A stretch of 24,935 nt of DNA from positions 1 through 24,935 of the forward strand of contig CAMLRS010000029.1 in the NCBI GenBank assembly GCA_946482515.1, in the 5' to 3' direction. Position 1 is the stretch's first letter, and each line of letters opens with the position of its first letter. Positions 16,310 through 24,782 of the stretch are shown here, piece by piece. Both the position numbers and the translations under genes were made by a program. The notes beneath the pieces are model-generated. The model did not search any database. It was not told where the DNA came from and saw only the letters and a program-made list of their open reading frames with translations. The stretch is from an uncultured Flavobacteriales bacterium. GTDB lineage: Bacteria; Bacteroidota; Bacteroidia; Flavobacteriales; Crocinitomicaceae.

Positions 16310-19294
16310 ATGAATAAAATGCTGGTCTTTTTGCTTTTTGCGCTGTGTCAGGCATTCGTGTTCGCGCAGCAACAGAAAAGCACACCTTATTACAAAGGCT
16401 TCCAGCAGGGGCATGCGATCTACCATTGGACCACCAGTAACGGCTTGCCACAGTCGCATGTTTCCGGTATCGCTCAAACGGCCAACAAGCTGATCTGGCT
16501 GGCAACATACGATGGTGTCGTTCATTTCGACGGCTGGAAATTTACCCGCGTTGCCCATCGGTTCAGGGAAAAAGAAGTTTCCAATTTCATTACAACAATA
16601 GCCGCTTTTGAAGATACGGTTGCCTGGGCCAGTAACCAGGAAATCGTCATCTATGCCCACAACGCCATACAGGCAGTTTACCCAATCAAGAAAACCGGGA
16701 TTTTCGTCTTTTCGATCGTTCGCGATGCCGACCGTTATTACTTCCTGGCGCACGACCAATTGTTTACCATCGAGAACGGCAAGCTGGCCATTGTTTATAC
16801 GAACAAGGAAATCGCCGGTAAGGACGGCTGCGTAACGCTGACATCGGTGATGCACCGCGGCAAGCTCGTTTCGCTGATGCTGATGCCCGATAAGCAAACA
16901 GCACTTTATACGTACGATCCGAAAACCAAAACGGGGAAATTTGCCTACCCGACTGTTCCGGTAGAGAACCTCACGGTGCGTCACAACACGCTGCTGCTCT
17001 TTTCAAAGAATAAGTGGATGGAAGCCACCAAGGCCCTGCAGCCGGGGAAAGTCCGGTTCCAGTCTTCGCTACCGGGCGGCGATCCGCACATTCATTCGGG
17101 TATTTACAACGATTATTCGTTCTATTACGACCGCTCAACGATCGAAATCGCCCGCTACGACGCGCAGGTTTCGAGGCTGGATATGCGCGGCATCCTGTTC
17201 GGGAACGAGCTCTTCGCTTCGTTTGTAGACCATTCGGGCAACCTGTGGATGGGAACCAATTCGCTGGGGCTGTTCATGATCCGTCACTACCCTTTTTCTT
17301 ACTTCGGGTTGCTGGACAACAAACTGATCACCAATTCATCGCACAGCTTTGTAGATCGCAACGGGTTGCTGTGGTTCGATAACGACTGTGACGTGACGGT
17401 GGCCATCGATCCGAAAGACGGCTCCATCCAGCACCGCCTTCGGGATGTGTGTCACTGGGTCGATGCCGACTGGTCGGAAGACAGTGTTGCACTCTTTTCA
17501 TTTGGAATCGGTCACCACTGGTATAACAAGCGCACGGGACAACTCAGCCCGATCAGCAACCTCGACGTGTCAATCAATTCCTGCTATGAAATGGCGCCGC
17601 GGAAGCTCATCCTGGGCACTTTTGGCGGGTTGATGCTCTGGGACGGAAAGAAAGCGGTCATGTGGAAGAAATTCCGCTCGAAAAACACCATCTGCAACCA
17701 GGTACTGGAATACCAGAAAGGTTGTTTTTACTTCGCCACAACGGAAGGCGTTTACCATTTCCGGAACAACAAATGGGAATGGATCAACGGAGACGGGCTG
17801 CTCGAAAAGTCGGATTTCCGCTCGCTTTCCTGGCAGGAGAAAAAAGGCTATCTGTACATCGGAACGGCCGGAAACGGCATCCTGCGCTACAACACCCGAA
17901 CCAAGAAAATGCAACAGCTCACGTATGTTCCCGAAGAGCTGAAAAATTGCTGGAGCATGGTGGAAGACCAGTACCACCAGCTGTGGATTACATCCAATAA
18001 CGGGATTGTGCAGATCAACCTCAAGGACCTGGAGCGATCGTTCGACCACAACCGATATTTCGTGCAGCTCAACCACTACCGCTACGAAACCGGGCTGGAC
18101 AATGTGGAGTTCAATTCGCGCACGCAAAACAAGGGGCGCCTGCTTCCCAACGGGAAGATCGTTTTCTCGAGCCTGGCAGGCCCGGTAACCGTTACACCGC
18201 ACTCCAACTGGCAGTTCAACCAGCAGCTGGCGGGCATCCTGCTGGAAGAGATCTTGGTGAACCAGCAACCGCTTTCCGATCCGGTAACGAGCTTGCTAGA
18301 GCTCAAAGAAGGTGATTTTGTCCAGATCCAGTTCACACTGCCGTCTTTCTCCATCGAGCGGCTGCTGGAATTCGAATACCGCATCAAGGGTTACCGCAAG
18401 GAATGGTCGCGGGTACAAAGCCGTCAGATCACGCTCGACAACCTCCCGGCCGGCGACTATCAGCTCGAAATCCGGATCGTGTCCGGAAAACGCTCGCTTC
18501 AGCTGCCCGTTCACGTAAAGCCGAAGCATCCGAATGCCTGGATGGTTTATTTACTGATCGCGCTGATCCTTGCCACCATCGTGGTATTCATTACGGTTGC
18601 CGTAACCAAATGGGTTCAGCGTCGCAAGCACGCCGCGAACAGTCTCAAACAGCAGCTCAAAATTCTTGAAATGGAAGCGCTGCGCTCGCAGATGAACCCG
18701 CACTTTATTTTCAACTGCCTCAATACGATCCAATTCCTGTTCATTTCGGGCAATGTGGACCGCGCGAACCGTTACCTTTCCGACTTTTCAACGCTCATGC
18801 GCATGACGCTCGATTTGCTCCGTACACCGGTTACAACGCTCGACGTGGAGCTGAAAGCCATGATGCTTTACATCAAGCTGGAAGAGCTGCAATTCGATGA
18901 CGGCTTTGAGCTGCGCATGATCAATCGCCTGGAAACACCCGAAAACCAGATCAAGACGCCGACGCTGTTCTTACAGATCTTTATTGAGAATGCGATTCTT
19001 CATGGTCTGAAGAAAACAACGGCGCAGCATCCTATTCTAACGATTATCCTGGAAGAAACGCCGACCCATTTCATTTTCCGCGTTTGTGACAACGGTCCGG
19101 GCTTATCGGCCACGCGGGAGGAAGGACACAAATCTGTGGGGCTGGCCATGCTGCGCGAGCGGTTCGCCCTGAAAAACGAGATCTACAACTGGAACATCGA
19201 TTTCGTGATGCACGAGCACGAAACACCGGAAAACGACATTCGCACCGAGATTATCATTACTTTCGGTAAAACCCCTGATGAACCTGCAGAATGA
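16310..19294 (+). CDS. propeller/Y_Y_Y sensor histidine kinase, LytS type
   Basis: 994 residues. After a signal peptide (MNKMLVFLLFALCQAFVFAQ) comes a periplasmic region of two-component-regulator propeller repeats to about residue 640, with recurring Reg_prop patterns (LIWLATYDGVVHFDG, LWMGTNSLGLFMI, YLYIGTAGNGILRYN, LWITSNNGIVQIN). A Y_Y_Y domain follows at about 665-735 (FEYRIKGYRKEW...LPAGDYQLEIRI), then one membrane helix at about 743-767. The cytoplasmic kinase has the phosphoacceptor His798 in NPHFIFN, the N-box IFIENAILHG (Asn894), DNGPGLS and a glycine box near VGLAML. This is the HPK7/LytS class (His_kinase plus HATPase). The partner is almost certainly the LytTR regulator downstream. 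A GGAAGG 8 bases before the ATG supports this start. The ligand is unknown. Confidence 0.95.
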   Translation: MNKMLVFLLFALCQAFVFAQQQKSTPYYKGFQQGHAIYHWTTSNGLPQSHVSGIAQTANKLIWLATYDGVVHFDGWKFTRVAHRFREKEVSNFITTIAAFEDTVAWASNQEIVIYAHNAIQAVYPIKKTGIFVFSIVRDADRYYFLAHDQLFTIENGKLAIVYTNKEIAGKDGCVTLTSVMHRGKLVSLMLMPDKQTALYTYDPKTKTGKFAYPTVPVENLTVRHNTLLLFSKNKWMEATKALQPGKVRFQSSLPGGDPHIHSGIYNDYSFYYDRSTIEIARYDAQVSRLDMRGILFGNELFASFVDHSGNLWMGTNSLGLFMIRHYPFSYFGLLDNKLITNSSHSFVDRNGLLWFDNDCDVTVAIDPKDGSIQHRLRDVCHWVDADWSEDSVALFSFGIGHHWYNKRTGQLSPISNLDVSINSCYEMAPRKLILGTFGGLMLWDGKKAVMWKKFRSKNTICNQVLEYQKGCFYFATTEGVYHFRNNKWEWINGDGLLEKSDFRSLSWQEKKGYLYIGTAGNGILRYNTRTKKMQQLTYVPEELKNCWSMVEDQYHQLWITSNNGIVQINLKDLERSFDHNRYFVQLNHYRYETGLDNVEFNSRTQNKGRLLPNGKIVFSSLAGPVTVTPHSNWQFNQQLAGILLEEILVNQQPLSDPVTSLLELKEGDFVQIQFTLPSFSIERLLEFEYRIKGYRKEWSRVQSRQITLDNLPAGDYQLEIRIVSGKRSLQLPVHVKPKHPNAWMVYLLIALILATIVVFITVAVTKWVQRRKHAANSLKQQLKILEMEALRSQMNPHFIFNCLNTIQFLFISGNVDRANRYLSDFSTLMRMTLDLLRTPVTTLDVELKAMMLYIKLEELQFDDGFELRMINRLETPENQIKTPTLFLQIFIENAILHGLKKTTAQHPILTIILEETPTHFIFRVCDNGPGLSATREEGHKSVGLAMLRERFALKNEIYNWNIDFVMHEHETPENDIRTEIIITFGKTPDEPAE

Positions 19295-19673
19295 ATCAAT
19301 TACTCTTTTTCGCCTTCCTGCTGATCAGTCTTTCAGGCAAAGCGCAGTCGTTGTTTTTTACGACCAGCTGAACGGTTCTGTATGGACCAGCAGCACCGGT
19401 ATTATTAAGAACCAATCCGTCGGGTTACAAAAAACTGCTCCCGAAAATGCCGAACACATCTGGACTTTCAAAGACGGTCAGCTGACCATCGAGAGCTTTA
19501 ATGTTGCCACCGGTACATGGCATGTAACAGGATCGTATTCCTACACCATCGACGAAACCTATGGTATTCTGCAAATTACTACCGGAAGCCAGGTAATAAG
19601 GTTCCAGGTCGGTATTATATCGACAGGTACTGCGGCATACTTAACTCCTGAAAAAGAGCGGAAAAGGCGATAA
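19291..19673 (+). CDS. small secreted protein, interrupted by a one-base frameshift
   Basis: The ATG at 19291 overlaps the sensor stop codon as ATGA and opens a clear signal peptide, MNQLLFFAFLLISLSGKAQS. That frame stops at 19369-19371. The frame that continues to 19673 reads YDQLNGSVWTSSTGI and onward as a plausible folded domain, but its own start (ATG 19278) gives no signal peptide. The two halves join if the T6 run at 19354-19359 had one more T, yielding a secreted protein of about 127 residues. So this is a genuine frameshift, a sequencing error or a slippage site. No family is recognised. Because it sits between the sensor and its regulator, it might modulate the sensor in the periplasm; that is inference. 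If it is truly broken, it is a pseudogene. Confidence 0.65.
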
Positions 19674-19742
19674 ATACCGAATACTGGTATGACTCCTCGA
19701 AATATTACCGGCGAAATCACTTTCCCGGAACGCCAAAATTGC

Positions 19743-19750
19743 TACCTTTA
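19743..19750 (+). promoter_or_regulatory. candidate -7 element before the response regulator
   Basis: TACCTTTA differs from the Bacteroidota -7 consensus TAnnTTTG by the last base. It lies 57 bases before the regulator ATG in a 134-base gap, so the regulator may be transcribed separately from the sensor. No convincing -33 element was found. Confidence 0.3.
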
Positions 19751-19807
19751 ATCAACACACCAAAACCGTCCGACTGTTCCACAAGCACGTTGGACGAATT
19801 ATGATTT

Positions 19808-20530
19808 ATGAAGACCCTTATCGTTGATGATGTCAAGCTGAGTCGTGACGGACTTGGTTCATTGATCCGAACTTATATGCCCGAAGCGGAGATCATTGGC
19901 AGCGTTCCATCTGTTCAGGAGGCCCGGAAGCTGGTTCGTTCGGAAGCCGTTGACCTGCTTTTTCTCGATATCCAGCTCCAGGATGGTATCGGTTTCGATG
20001 TACTGGAAGATGTGCCTTTTGAGACCAAAGTGATCTTCATTACTGCTTACGAAAAATACGCTATCGACGCCATTCGAAAAGGCGCCTTCGATTACCTGCT
20101 GAAGCCGGTGAACGTGGAAGAGCTGAAAAACTGCATTGCCCGCATCCGCGAAACCGGTGTGATCGAACAGCAGAAAAAGGACGACAGCTCACCCGAAGCA
20201 AAAGTGTTCCAGGACCGGATCGGAATTGCCAGCATGGACGGTATCGATTATGTGGAAACGCAGGATATTTTTTACCTCAAAGCCGACGGAAAATACACGG
20301 AAGTTCGTACAGGTGAAAACACGCTGATCAGCTCCAAAAACCTCAAACTATTCGAATACATCCTGCCCGAGCAATTGTTTATGCGGGTCCACCATTCCTA
20401 CATCGTTAACCTGTCGAAAGCTCGGCGGTTCAACAAAGAAGATGCGATGCTGATCCTGAAGGATGGTACGAACATTCCGGTCTCGAAATCGCGGAAGGAT
20501 TTGTTGATGAAACGATTGATCTACATCTAA
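19808..20530 (+). CDS. LytTR-family response regulator
   Basis: 240 residues: a receiver domain (1-120) and a LytTR DNA-binding domain (about 135-240). The receiver has the acidic pair Asp7-Asp8, the phosphorylation site Asp54 in LLFLDIQL, Thr79 in IFITAYE and Lys99 in YLLKPVN. The LytTR part shows DIFYLKADGKYTEV, LKLFEYILPEQLFMRVHHSY and FIPVSKS-like ending (NIPVSKSRKDLL), typical of LytR/AgrA-type regulators. LytS-class kinases pair with LytTR regulators, and one lies just upstream, so the two very likely form one signalling pair. Target promoters are not visible; the divergent adhesin operon is a reasonable candidate. Confidence 0.96.
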   Translation: MKTLIVDDVKLSRDGLGSLIRTYMPEAEIIGSVPSVQEARKLVRSEAVDLLFLDIQLQDGIGFDVLEDVPFETKVIFITAYEKYAIDAIRKGAFDYLLKPVNVEELKNCIARIRETGVIEQQKKDDSSPEAKVFQDRIGIASMDGIDYVETQDIFYLKADGKYTEVRTGENTLISSKNLKLFEYILPEQLFMRVHHSYIVNLSKARRFNKEDAMLILKDGTNIPVSKSRKDLLMKRLIYI

Positions 20531-20535
20531 TTATG

Positions 20536-20625
20536 AATTATCAATGATTAATTATTAAGGGGGGTGCCTGAGATTCATTATCAGCTCGGGATTTCTTGAT
20601 AATTCATAATTAATCATTGATAATT
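20536..20625. terminator. long inverted repeat between convergent genes (likely bidirectional terminator)
   Basis: A 20-base arm at 20536-20555 (AATTATCAATGATTAATTAT) is perfectly complementary to 20606-20625, with a 50-base loop. An alternative overlapping pairing uses 20528-20542 with 20598-20612. It lies between the ends of the LytTR regulator (plus) and topB (minus), and T-rich sequence follows on the plus strand at 20624-20628. A/T-rich repeats of this GAATTATTAATTATG kind are common between Bacteroidota genes. Terminator function is inferred. Confidence 0.5.
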
Positions 20626-20627
20626 TT

Positions 20628-22736
20628 TCAGACAACTGTTATGTTGAACGTCTCATCAAAAGCGATAGCTCCTTCGCGGACTTGTGCTGCACCGGGGATC
20701 ATCAGGCCTTTCATTTTGCCGGTTTTCCCTTTCTGAAGCAGGTCTAACAGCTGTCTCTCCGTGAGCTTTTTGCCCAGGATCTCGAATGGCACGAGGAAGC
20801 CGCACACGCGGTAGTTTGCACAACCAACGCCGGTCTTTCCTTCCATTAATTTGTGTGCACCGCATTTCGGGCAATCGAGGTCAGTGATGGCTACTTTCTC
20901 GGCTGGTTTGCGTTCGCGCTTGACTTTCGGAGCCGGCGGTGCTTCCGTTTCCAATTGAAAACGTATCGGAGCCTGTGAAAAGATCACCTCATCGGTAAGC
21001 TGGCGTACCATGACAATCAATTCCTGCTTGAACTGTTCGAGGTCGTATTCGCCTTTTTCGATCAGTCGCAGCTTGCGTTCCCATTGTCCGGTGAGCTCGG
21101 CACTTTTCAGCAATTCGTTCTGAATGGTATCGATGAGGCTGATGCCGATCGGCGTGGCTATAAGGTTCTTGCGCTTCTTCTCGATGTATTTCCTGCGGAA
21201 GAGCGTTTCAATAATGTTGGCCCGGGTGGCTGGTCGGCCGATCCCGTTTTCTTTCATCATATCGCGGATCTCTTCGTCTTCGACCTGCTTACCGGCCGTC
21301 TCCATGGCACGGAGCAAGGTTGCTTCGGTATAAGCCTTCGGCGGGCTGGTTTTGCCTTTATGAATGGCCGGTTCATGCGGGCCGGATTCGCCTGCAACAA
21401 ATTCCGGCATGACCTGATCCGGTTTCTCTTTTTTTGCTCCGTCTTCGGCTGTTTCCTGCCACACCACGCGCCAGCCCGGCTCGATGATCTGCTTACCGGT
21501 TGCTTTGAATTCTATTTGTCCGACTTTTCCCAGCACGGTGGTGTTAGACACTTTACATTCCGGGTAAAACGCAGCAATGAAACGGCGCACGATCATGTCG
21601 TAAATGTGCTGCTCGGGCGGTGTAATGCCGTTTGGCTGCACACCCGTAGGAATGATGGCGTGGTGATCGGTTACTTTCTTGTCGTCGAAGACGCTTTTGA
21701 GCTTCGGAATAGGCTGACTTGCCAACGGCTCGGTAAAGCGTTTGTAATGCACCAGACCGTTCATGATTCCCGGGATTTTCGGGTGCAAATCTTCGGAGAG
21801 GTAGGTCGTATCAACGCGCGGATAAGTCACGCATTTCTTTTCGTAGAGCGATTGCACGTACTTGAGTGTTTCCTCGGCCGAATAACCCTGCTTCTTATTG
21901 GCTTCCACCTGCAAGGACGTGAGGTCGAACAGGCGCGGATTGCCTTCTTTCCCTTCTTTCTGCTCAAAGGAGGTGATCTCGAACGGATGTTCCTTGAGGT
22001 AATCGAGTCCTTTTTGCGCGCGATCCTCGGTCTTCAGCCGGTCGATGGTGGCCATGAATTCCGTTTCGCGGTAGATGGTCTTGAGCTCCCAGTATTCTTC
22101 TGAACGAAAGGCATCGATCTCTTTCTGGCGCGAAACGATCATTGCTAATGTAGGCGTTTGCACACGACCGATCGAGAGCGTGGCTTTTCCCTGCCCGAAT
22201 TTCTTGGTGAACAGCCGCGTAGCGTTCATACCCAGCAGCCAGTCGCCGATAGCACGGGCACTTCCTGCTGCGTAGAGATTTTTGTATTGTGCGCCATCAC
22301 GCAGTCCCTGGAAACCTTCGCGGATCGCTTCTTCTGTCAGGGAGGAAATCCAAAGTCGTTTAATGGGAGCTTTACAGCGCGCTTTCGCCAGGACCCATTG
22401 CTGGATCAATTCCCCTTCCTGGCCGGCATCCCCGCAGTTGATGACTTCGTCGCATTCCTGCACCAGTTTTTCGATCACGGAGAACTGTCGCTTGACGCCC
22501 TGGTCGTCGATGAGCTTAATACCGAATTTCTCCGGGATCAGCGGCAAATCCTCGAGCTTCCAGAATTTCCATTTATCGTGATAATCATGCGGTTCTTTGA
22601 GCGTACACAAATGCCCGAATGTCCACGTGACCCAATAACCGTTGCCTTCGTAAAAACCGTCCCTGCGTTGTCCGGCACCGATCACTTCTGCGATATCACG
22701 GGCTACACTGGGTTTTTCGGCAATACATAATTTCAT
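20628..22736 (-). CDS. topB: DNA topoisomerase III
   Basis: A type IA topoisomerase that relaxes or decatenates single-strand-containing DNA, with a RecQ-type partner in many bacteria. The N-terminal TOPRIM domain begins CIAEKPSVARDIAEVIG (Glu7). The acidic motif reads DAGQEGELI (Asp103, Glu107), where E. coli TopB has DADREGE. The catalytic tyrosine is Tyr305 in CVTYPRVDTTYLS, and SIGRVQTPTLAMIV and NGIGRPATRANIIETLF are further family motifs. The C-terminal zinc-type segment CPKCGAHKLMEGKTGVGC..YRVCGF is followed by a terminal repeat-like domain. The length, 702 residues, is normal. It is probably transcribed alone: upstream lies a 145-base gap with tandem repeats. Confidence 0.97.
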   Translation of the reverse strand: MKLCIAEKPSVARDIAEVIGAGQRRDGFYEGNGYWVTWTFGHLCTLKEPHDYHDKWKFWKLEDLPLIPEKFGIKLIDDQGVKRQFSVIEKLVQECDEVINCGDAGQEGELIQQWVLAKARCKAPIKRLWISSLTEEAIREGFQGLRDGAQYKNLYAAGSARAIGDWLLGMNATRLFTKKFGQGKATLSIGRVQTPTLAMIVSRQKEIDAFRSEEYWELKTIYRETEFMATIDRLKTEDRAQKGLDYLKEHPFEITSFEQKEGKEGNPRLFDLTSLQVEANKKQGYSAEETLKYVQSLYEKKCVTYPRVDTTYLSEDLHPKIPGIMNGLVHYKRFTEPLASQPIPKLKSVFDDKKVTDHHAIIPTGVQPNGITPPEQHIYDMIVRRFIAAFYPECKVSNTTVLGKVGQIEFKATGKQIIEPGWRVVWQETAEDGAKKEKPDQVMPEFVAGESGPHEPAIHKGKTSPPKAYTEATLLRAMETAGKQVEDEEIRDMMKENGIGRPATRANIIETLFRRKYIEKKRKNLIATPIGISLIDTIQNELLKSAELTGQWERKLRLIEKGEYDLEQFKQELIVMVRQLTDEVIFSQAPIRFQLETEAPPAPKVKRERKPAEKVAITDLDCPKCGAHKLMEGKTGVGCANYRVCGFLVPFEILGKKLTERQLLDLLQKGKTGKMKGLMIPGAAQVREGAIAFDETFNITVV

Positions 22737-22765
22737 TTAGTTTGAAGTTACTAGTTGGAAGTTAC

Positions 22766-22844
22766 GAGTTAATGAGTTTTTGAGTTGGTGGGTTGATGAG
22801 TTAATGAGTTTTTGAGTTGGCGGGTTGACGAGTTAATGAGTTGG
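22766..22844. repeat. 32-base tandem repeat, about 2.5 copies
   Basis: Unit 1 (22766-22797) and unit 2 (22798-22829) are both 32 bases and differ at two T-to-C positions. A third copy is partial (22830-22844). Each begins GAGTTAATGAGTTTTTGAGT. Related ACTAGTTGGAAGTTACGAGTT sequence precedes them. The repeat fills most of the gap between topB and folA. There are no spacers, so it is not a CRISPR array. Confidence 0.85.
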
Positions 22845-22850
22845 TCTTTC

Positions 22851-22879
22851 AGTCTCCGGTTGGGTTGTGACGGGAGACT
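22851..22879. terminator. small hairpin after folA
   Basis: AGTCTCC (22851-22857) pairs with GGAGACT (22873-22879), directly after the folA stop codon on the minus strand. A T-run is missing, so it is a weak candidate terminator. Confidence 0.3.
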
Positions 22880-22881
22880 AG

Positions 22882-23403
22882 TTAATTCTGAAGGAAGGGT
22901 TGGCGGGCATAACGGATCACTTCGAAGGCAGCGACGTGTTTTTCATCGGCTGGATGGGTGAACAAGCGCTCCGATTTCCAGTTCTCGATGCTGATATTCG
23001 GGAAATAAGTATCGGCCTGAAAGCGATCGTTGACCAATGTAACGAACAGCTCGGACACTTTACCGTCTTTCCACGCTTCTTTGTAGATCTCGCCACCACC
23101 GATGATGAAGATGGTGCGATCGGTTTCGTTACGGTAATGCTCGAGGCAGGCATCCAGCGAGTTGAATACTTTACAGCCCGGCGCTTCGTAATCGGGGTTG
23201 CGCGTGAGCACCACGTTCTCTCTTCCTGGAAGCGGACGAAAGCGCTCCGGGATGGATTCATAGTTTTTCCGGCCCATGACAACGATGTGTCCCATGGTGG
23301 TTTCACGGAAAAACTGCATATCGTCGGGAAGATGCCACAGCAGCTGATTGTTTCTCCCGATTCCCCTGTCGAGGTCCATTGCTACGATCAAGCTCACTTT
23401 CAT
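22882..23403 (-). CDS. folA: dihydrofolate reductase
   Basis: The enzyme reduces dihydrofolate to tetrahydrofolate with NADPH in the cytoplasm. At 173 residues it has the normal length. It begins MKVSLIVAMDLDRGIGRNNQ and has the substrate-site acidic residue in WHLPDDMQFFRE. It also carries the MGRKNYESIP NADPH loop, VVLTRN and the IFIIGGGEIYKEA phosphate-binding glycines, and it ends in a typical VIRYAR strand. Its ATG overlaps the stop codon of the upstream CapA-like gene (ATGA), so the two are probably cotranscribed and translationally coupled, although they share no obvious pathway. Confidence 0.97.
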   Translation of the reverse strand: MKVSLIVAMDLDRGIGRNNQLLWHLPDDMQFFRETTMGHIVVMGRKNYESIPERFRPLPGRENVVLTRNPDYEAPGCKVFNSLDACLEHYRNETDRTIFIIGGGEIYKEAWKDGKVSELFVTLVNDRFQADTYFPNISIENWKSERLFTHPADEKHVAAFEVIRYARQPFLQN

Positions 23404-24764
23404 TGGGTAACGATTTTGAATTCCTTCGGACTGATAAATACTAACTGCAAATTACTATAATGCAGGTTTTCAAGCAATGTTTTTGCAGTTTCTGCCTGTT
23501 CTTTTGTGGCACAAACGCCGCTCACGAGGTGATAGGTCCCATCGGGAGCCAGTACTTTGTGGAAGAAGGGCTGAGTTTCCGGGCTCAATTTTTTCCAGTC
23601 TGAGCCTATGCCTGCGGCCTGTGTAGCTTCGATGGAATAATAGCCCTTCAGCAGCAAACCAAAATAAGTGGCCTGCTCCTCGGCAACCAATTGTTCGGTT
23701 GTTCCTTTGGCATGTTCGGCAAACAGCTTGCGCGAATCAGTAAAGAACTGCGCCATCTGGGCTTTAGCGGCATCATCGAGGAAGCCTTCGCGCTGGCTGT
23801 TGTAATCGAATTCCGGGAGAATGTAATACGGTTTCACTACTGCTTCCTGGCGCGGAAACACCCATGTAAACCAGTGATTGACTTTGTCGAAGCTCACCTG
23901 TCCGTTGGTTTTGGATACGGTCGTTGTGAGCATCATACCGCCGTCTTTGTAGCGATCGCGCTGGTTGGAAACAAAGTTCCCGAGCGACCAGGCTGTGAGC
24001 TTCTGCTTCCCCCCTACTGTTTTCGTTTCGACCGGCTGCAACACGTGCGGATGACTGCCAATGACCATATCGGCCCCCTGGGCGTAACAGAAAGCCTCCC
24101 AGTTTTTCTGGTAGCTGTTGGGCAGCGATTTGTATTCTTCGCCCCAGTGGACGGTGCAGATAATGAGATCGGCCCCCAGTGTTTTAGCTTTCTTGAAATC
24201 GGACTTCATGACAGCGCTGTCGATGTAATTGATGATGAGCGGCGCTGCAACAGACAAGCCGTTGGTTCCATAGGTATAGTTCAGTATGGCGACTTTGAGT
24301 CCGTTCTTCTCGATCAGCAGCGGATAGTTCTTATCGCGCTCGGCTTTACTGCGGAAGGTTCCCGTATGTTTCACCCCGAGCTTGTCGAGTACATCGAGTG
24401 TTTTGACCACGCCTTTTGAACCGCCATCGCAGGAATGGTTGTTGGCCGTGATGATCACATCGAAACCGGCATCTACGAGTCCTTCCGACAATTCGGGCGG
24501 AGCGGAAAACTGCGGATAGCCTTTGTAGGGTTTACCTGCATGCGTGACTTCGAGATTCGCAATAGCGATATCGGCTTTCGCGATGATGGGCTTTACAAAC
24601 TGGAAGCAGTCGCGGTAATCGTAGCTGTCTTTTTTGGCGTTGTAAGCACCCGCGATCTGCCCGCCGTGCTGCATGACATCGCCCACGAAGAGCAATTCGA
24701 GCTGGCCCTGTGCAAAAGAACAAATGCTGACGAGCAGCAGGGTTAATGTGGCGAATAATTTCAT
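23400..24764 (-). CDS. CapA-like metallophosphatase with SPOR-like C-terminus
   Basis: 454 residues with a signal peptide (MKLFATLTLLLVSICSFAQ), so probably exported. The PGA_cap (CapA/PgsA) domain at about 22-300 shows the family's metal-site motifs: LLFVGDVMQH, NLEVTHAG, TANNHSCDGG, TVHWGEEY and GSHPHVLQPVE. In Bacillus CapA takes part in poly-gamma-glutamate capsule formation, but no capB/capC genes are here, so that role should not be assumed. The last 60 residues (FHKVLAPDGTYHLVSGVCAT.EQAETAKTLLENL) resemble a SPOR-type peptidoglycan-binding fold, which would hold the enzyme near the wall; this part is an inference by eye. First gene of a two-gene unit with folA. Confidence 0.9.
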   Translation of the reverse strand: MKLFATLTLLLVSICSFAQGQLELLFVGDVMQHGGQIAGAYNAKKDSYDYRDCFQFVKPIIAKADIAIANLEVTHAGKPYKGYPQFSAPPELSEGLVDAGFDVIITANNHSCDGGSKGVVKTLDVLDKLGVKHTGTFRSKAERDKNYPLLIEKNGLKVAILNYTYGTNGLSVAAPLIINYIDSAVMKSDFKKAKTLGADLIICTVHWGEEYKSLPNSYQKNWEAFCYAQGADMVIGSHPHVLQPVETKTVGGKQKLTAWSLGNFVSNQRDRYKDGGMMLTTTVSKTNGQVSFDKVNHWFTWVFPRQEAVVKPYYILPEFDYNSQREGFLDDAAKAQMAQFFTDSRKLFAEHAKGTTEQLVAEEQATYFGLLLKGYYSIEATQAAGIGSDWKKLSPETQPFFHKVLAPDGTYHLVSGVCATKEQAETAKTLLENLHYSNLQLVFISPKEFKIVTQ

Positions 24765-24782
24765 ATCCGGTTAATGGTGGTG

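Noticed and set aside
19278..19673. 131-residue frame taken as an intact gene from ATG 19278
   Set aside because: The ATG 13 bases later overlaps the sensor stop and encodes a clear signal peptide in another frame; a frameshifted gene explains both halves better.
21084..22103. 339-codon plus-strand open frame
   Set aside because: Antisense to topB; sense frame carries all topoisomerase motifs.
22766..22844. Short CRISPR array
   Set aside because: Direct 32-base repeats abut without spacers and only about 2.5 copies exist.
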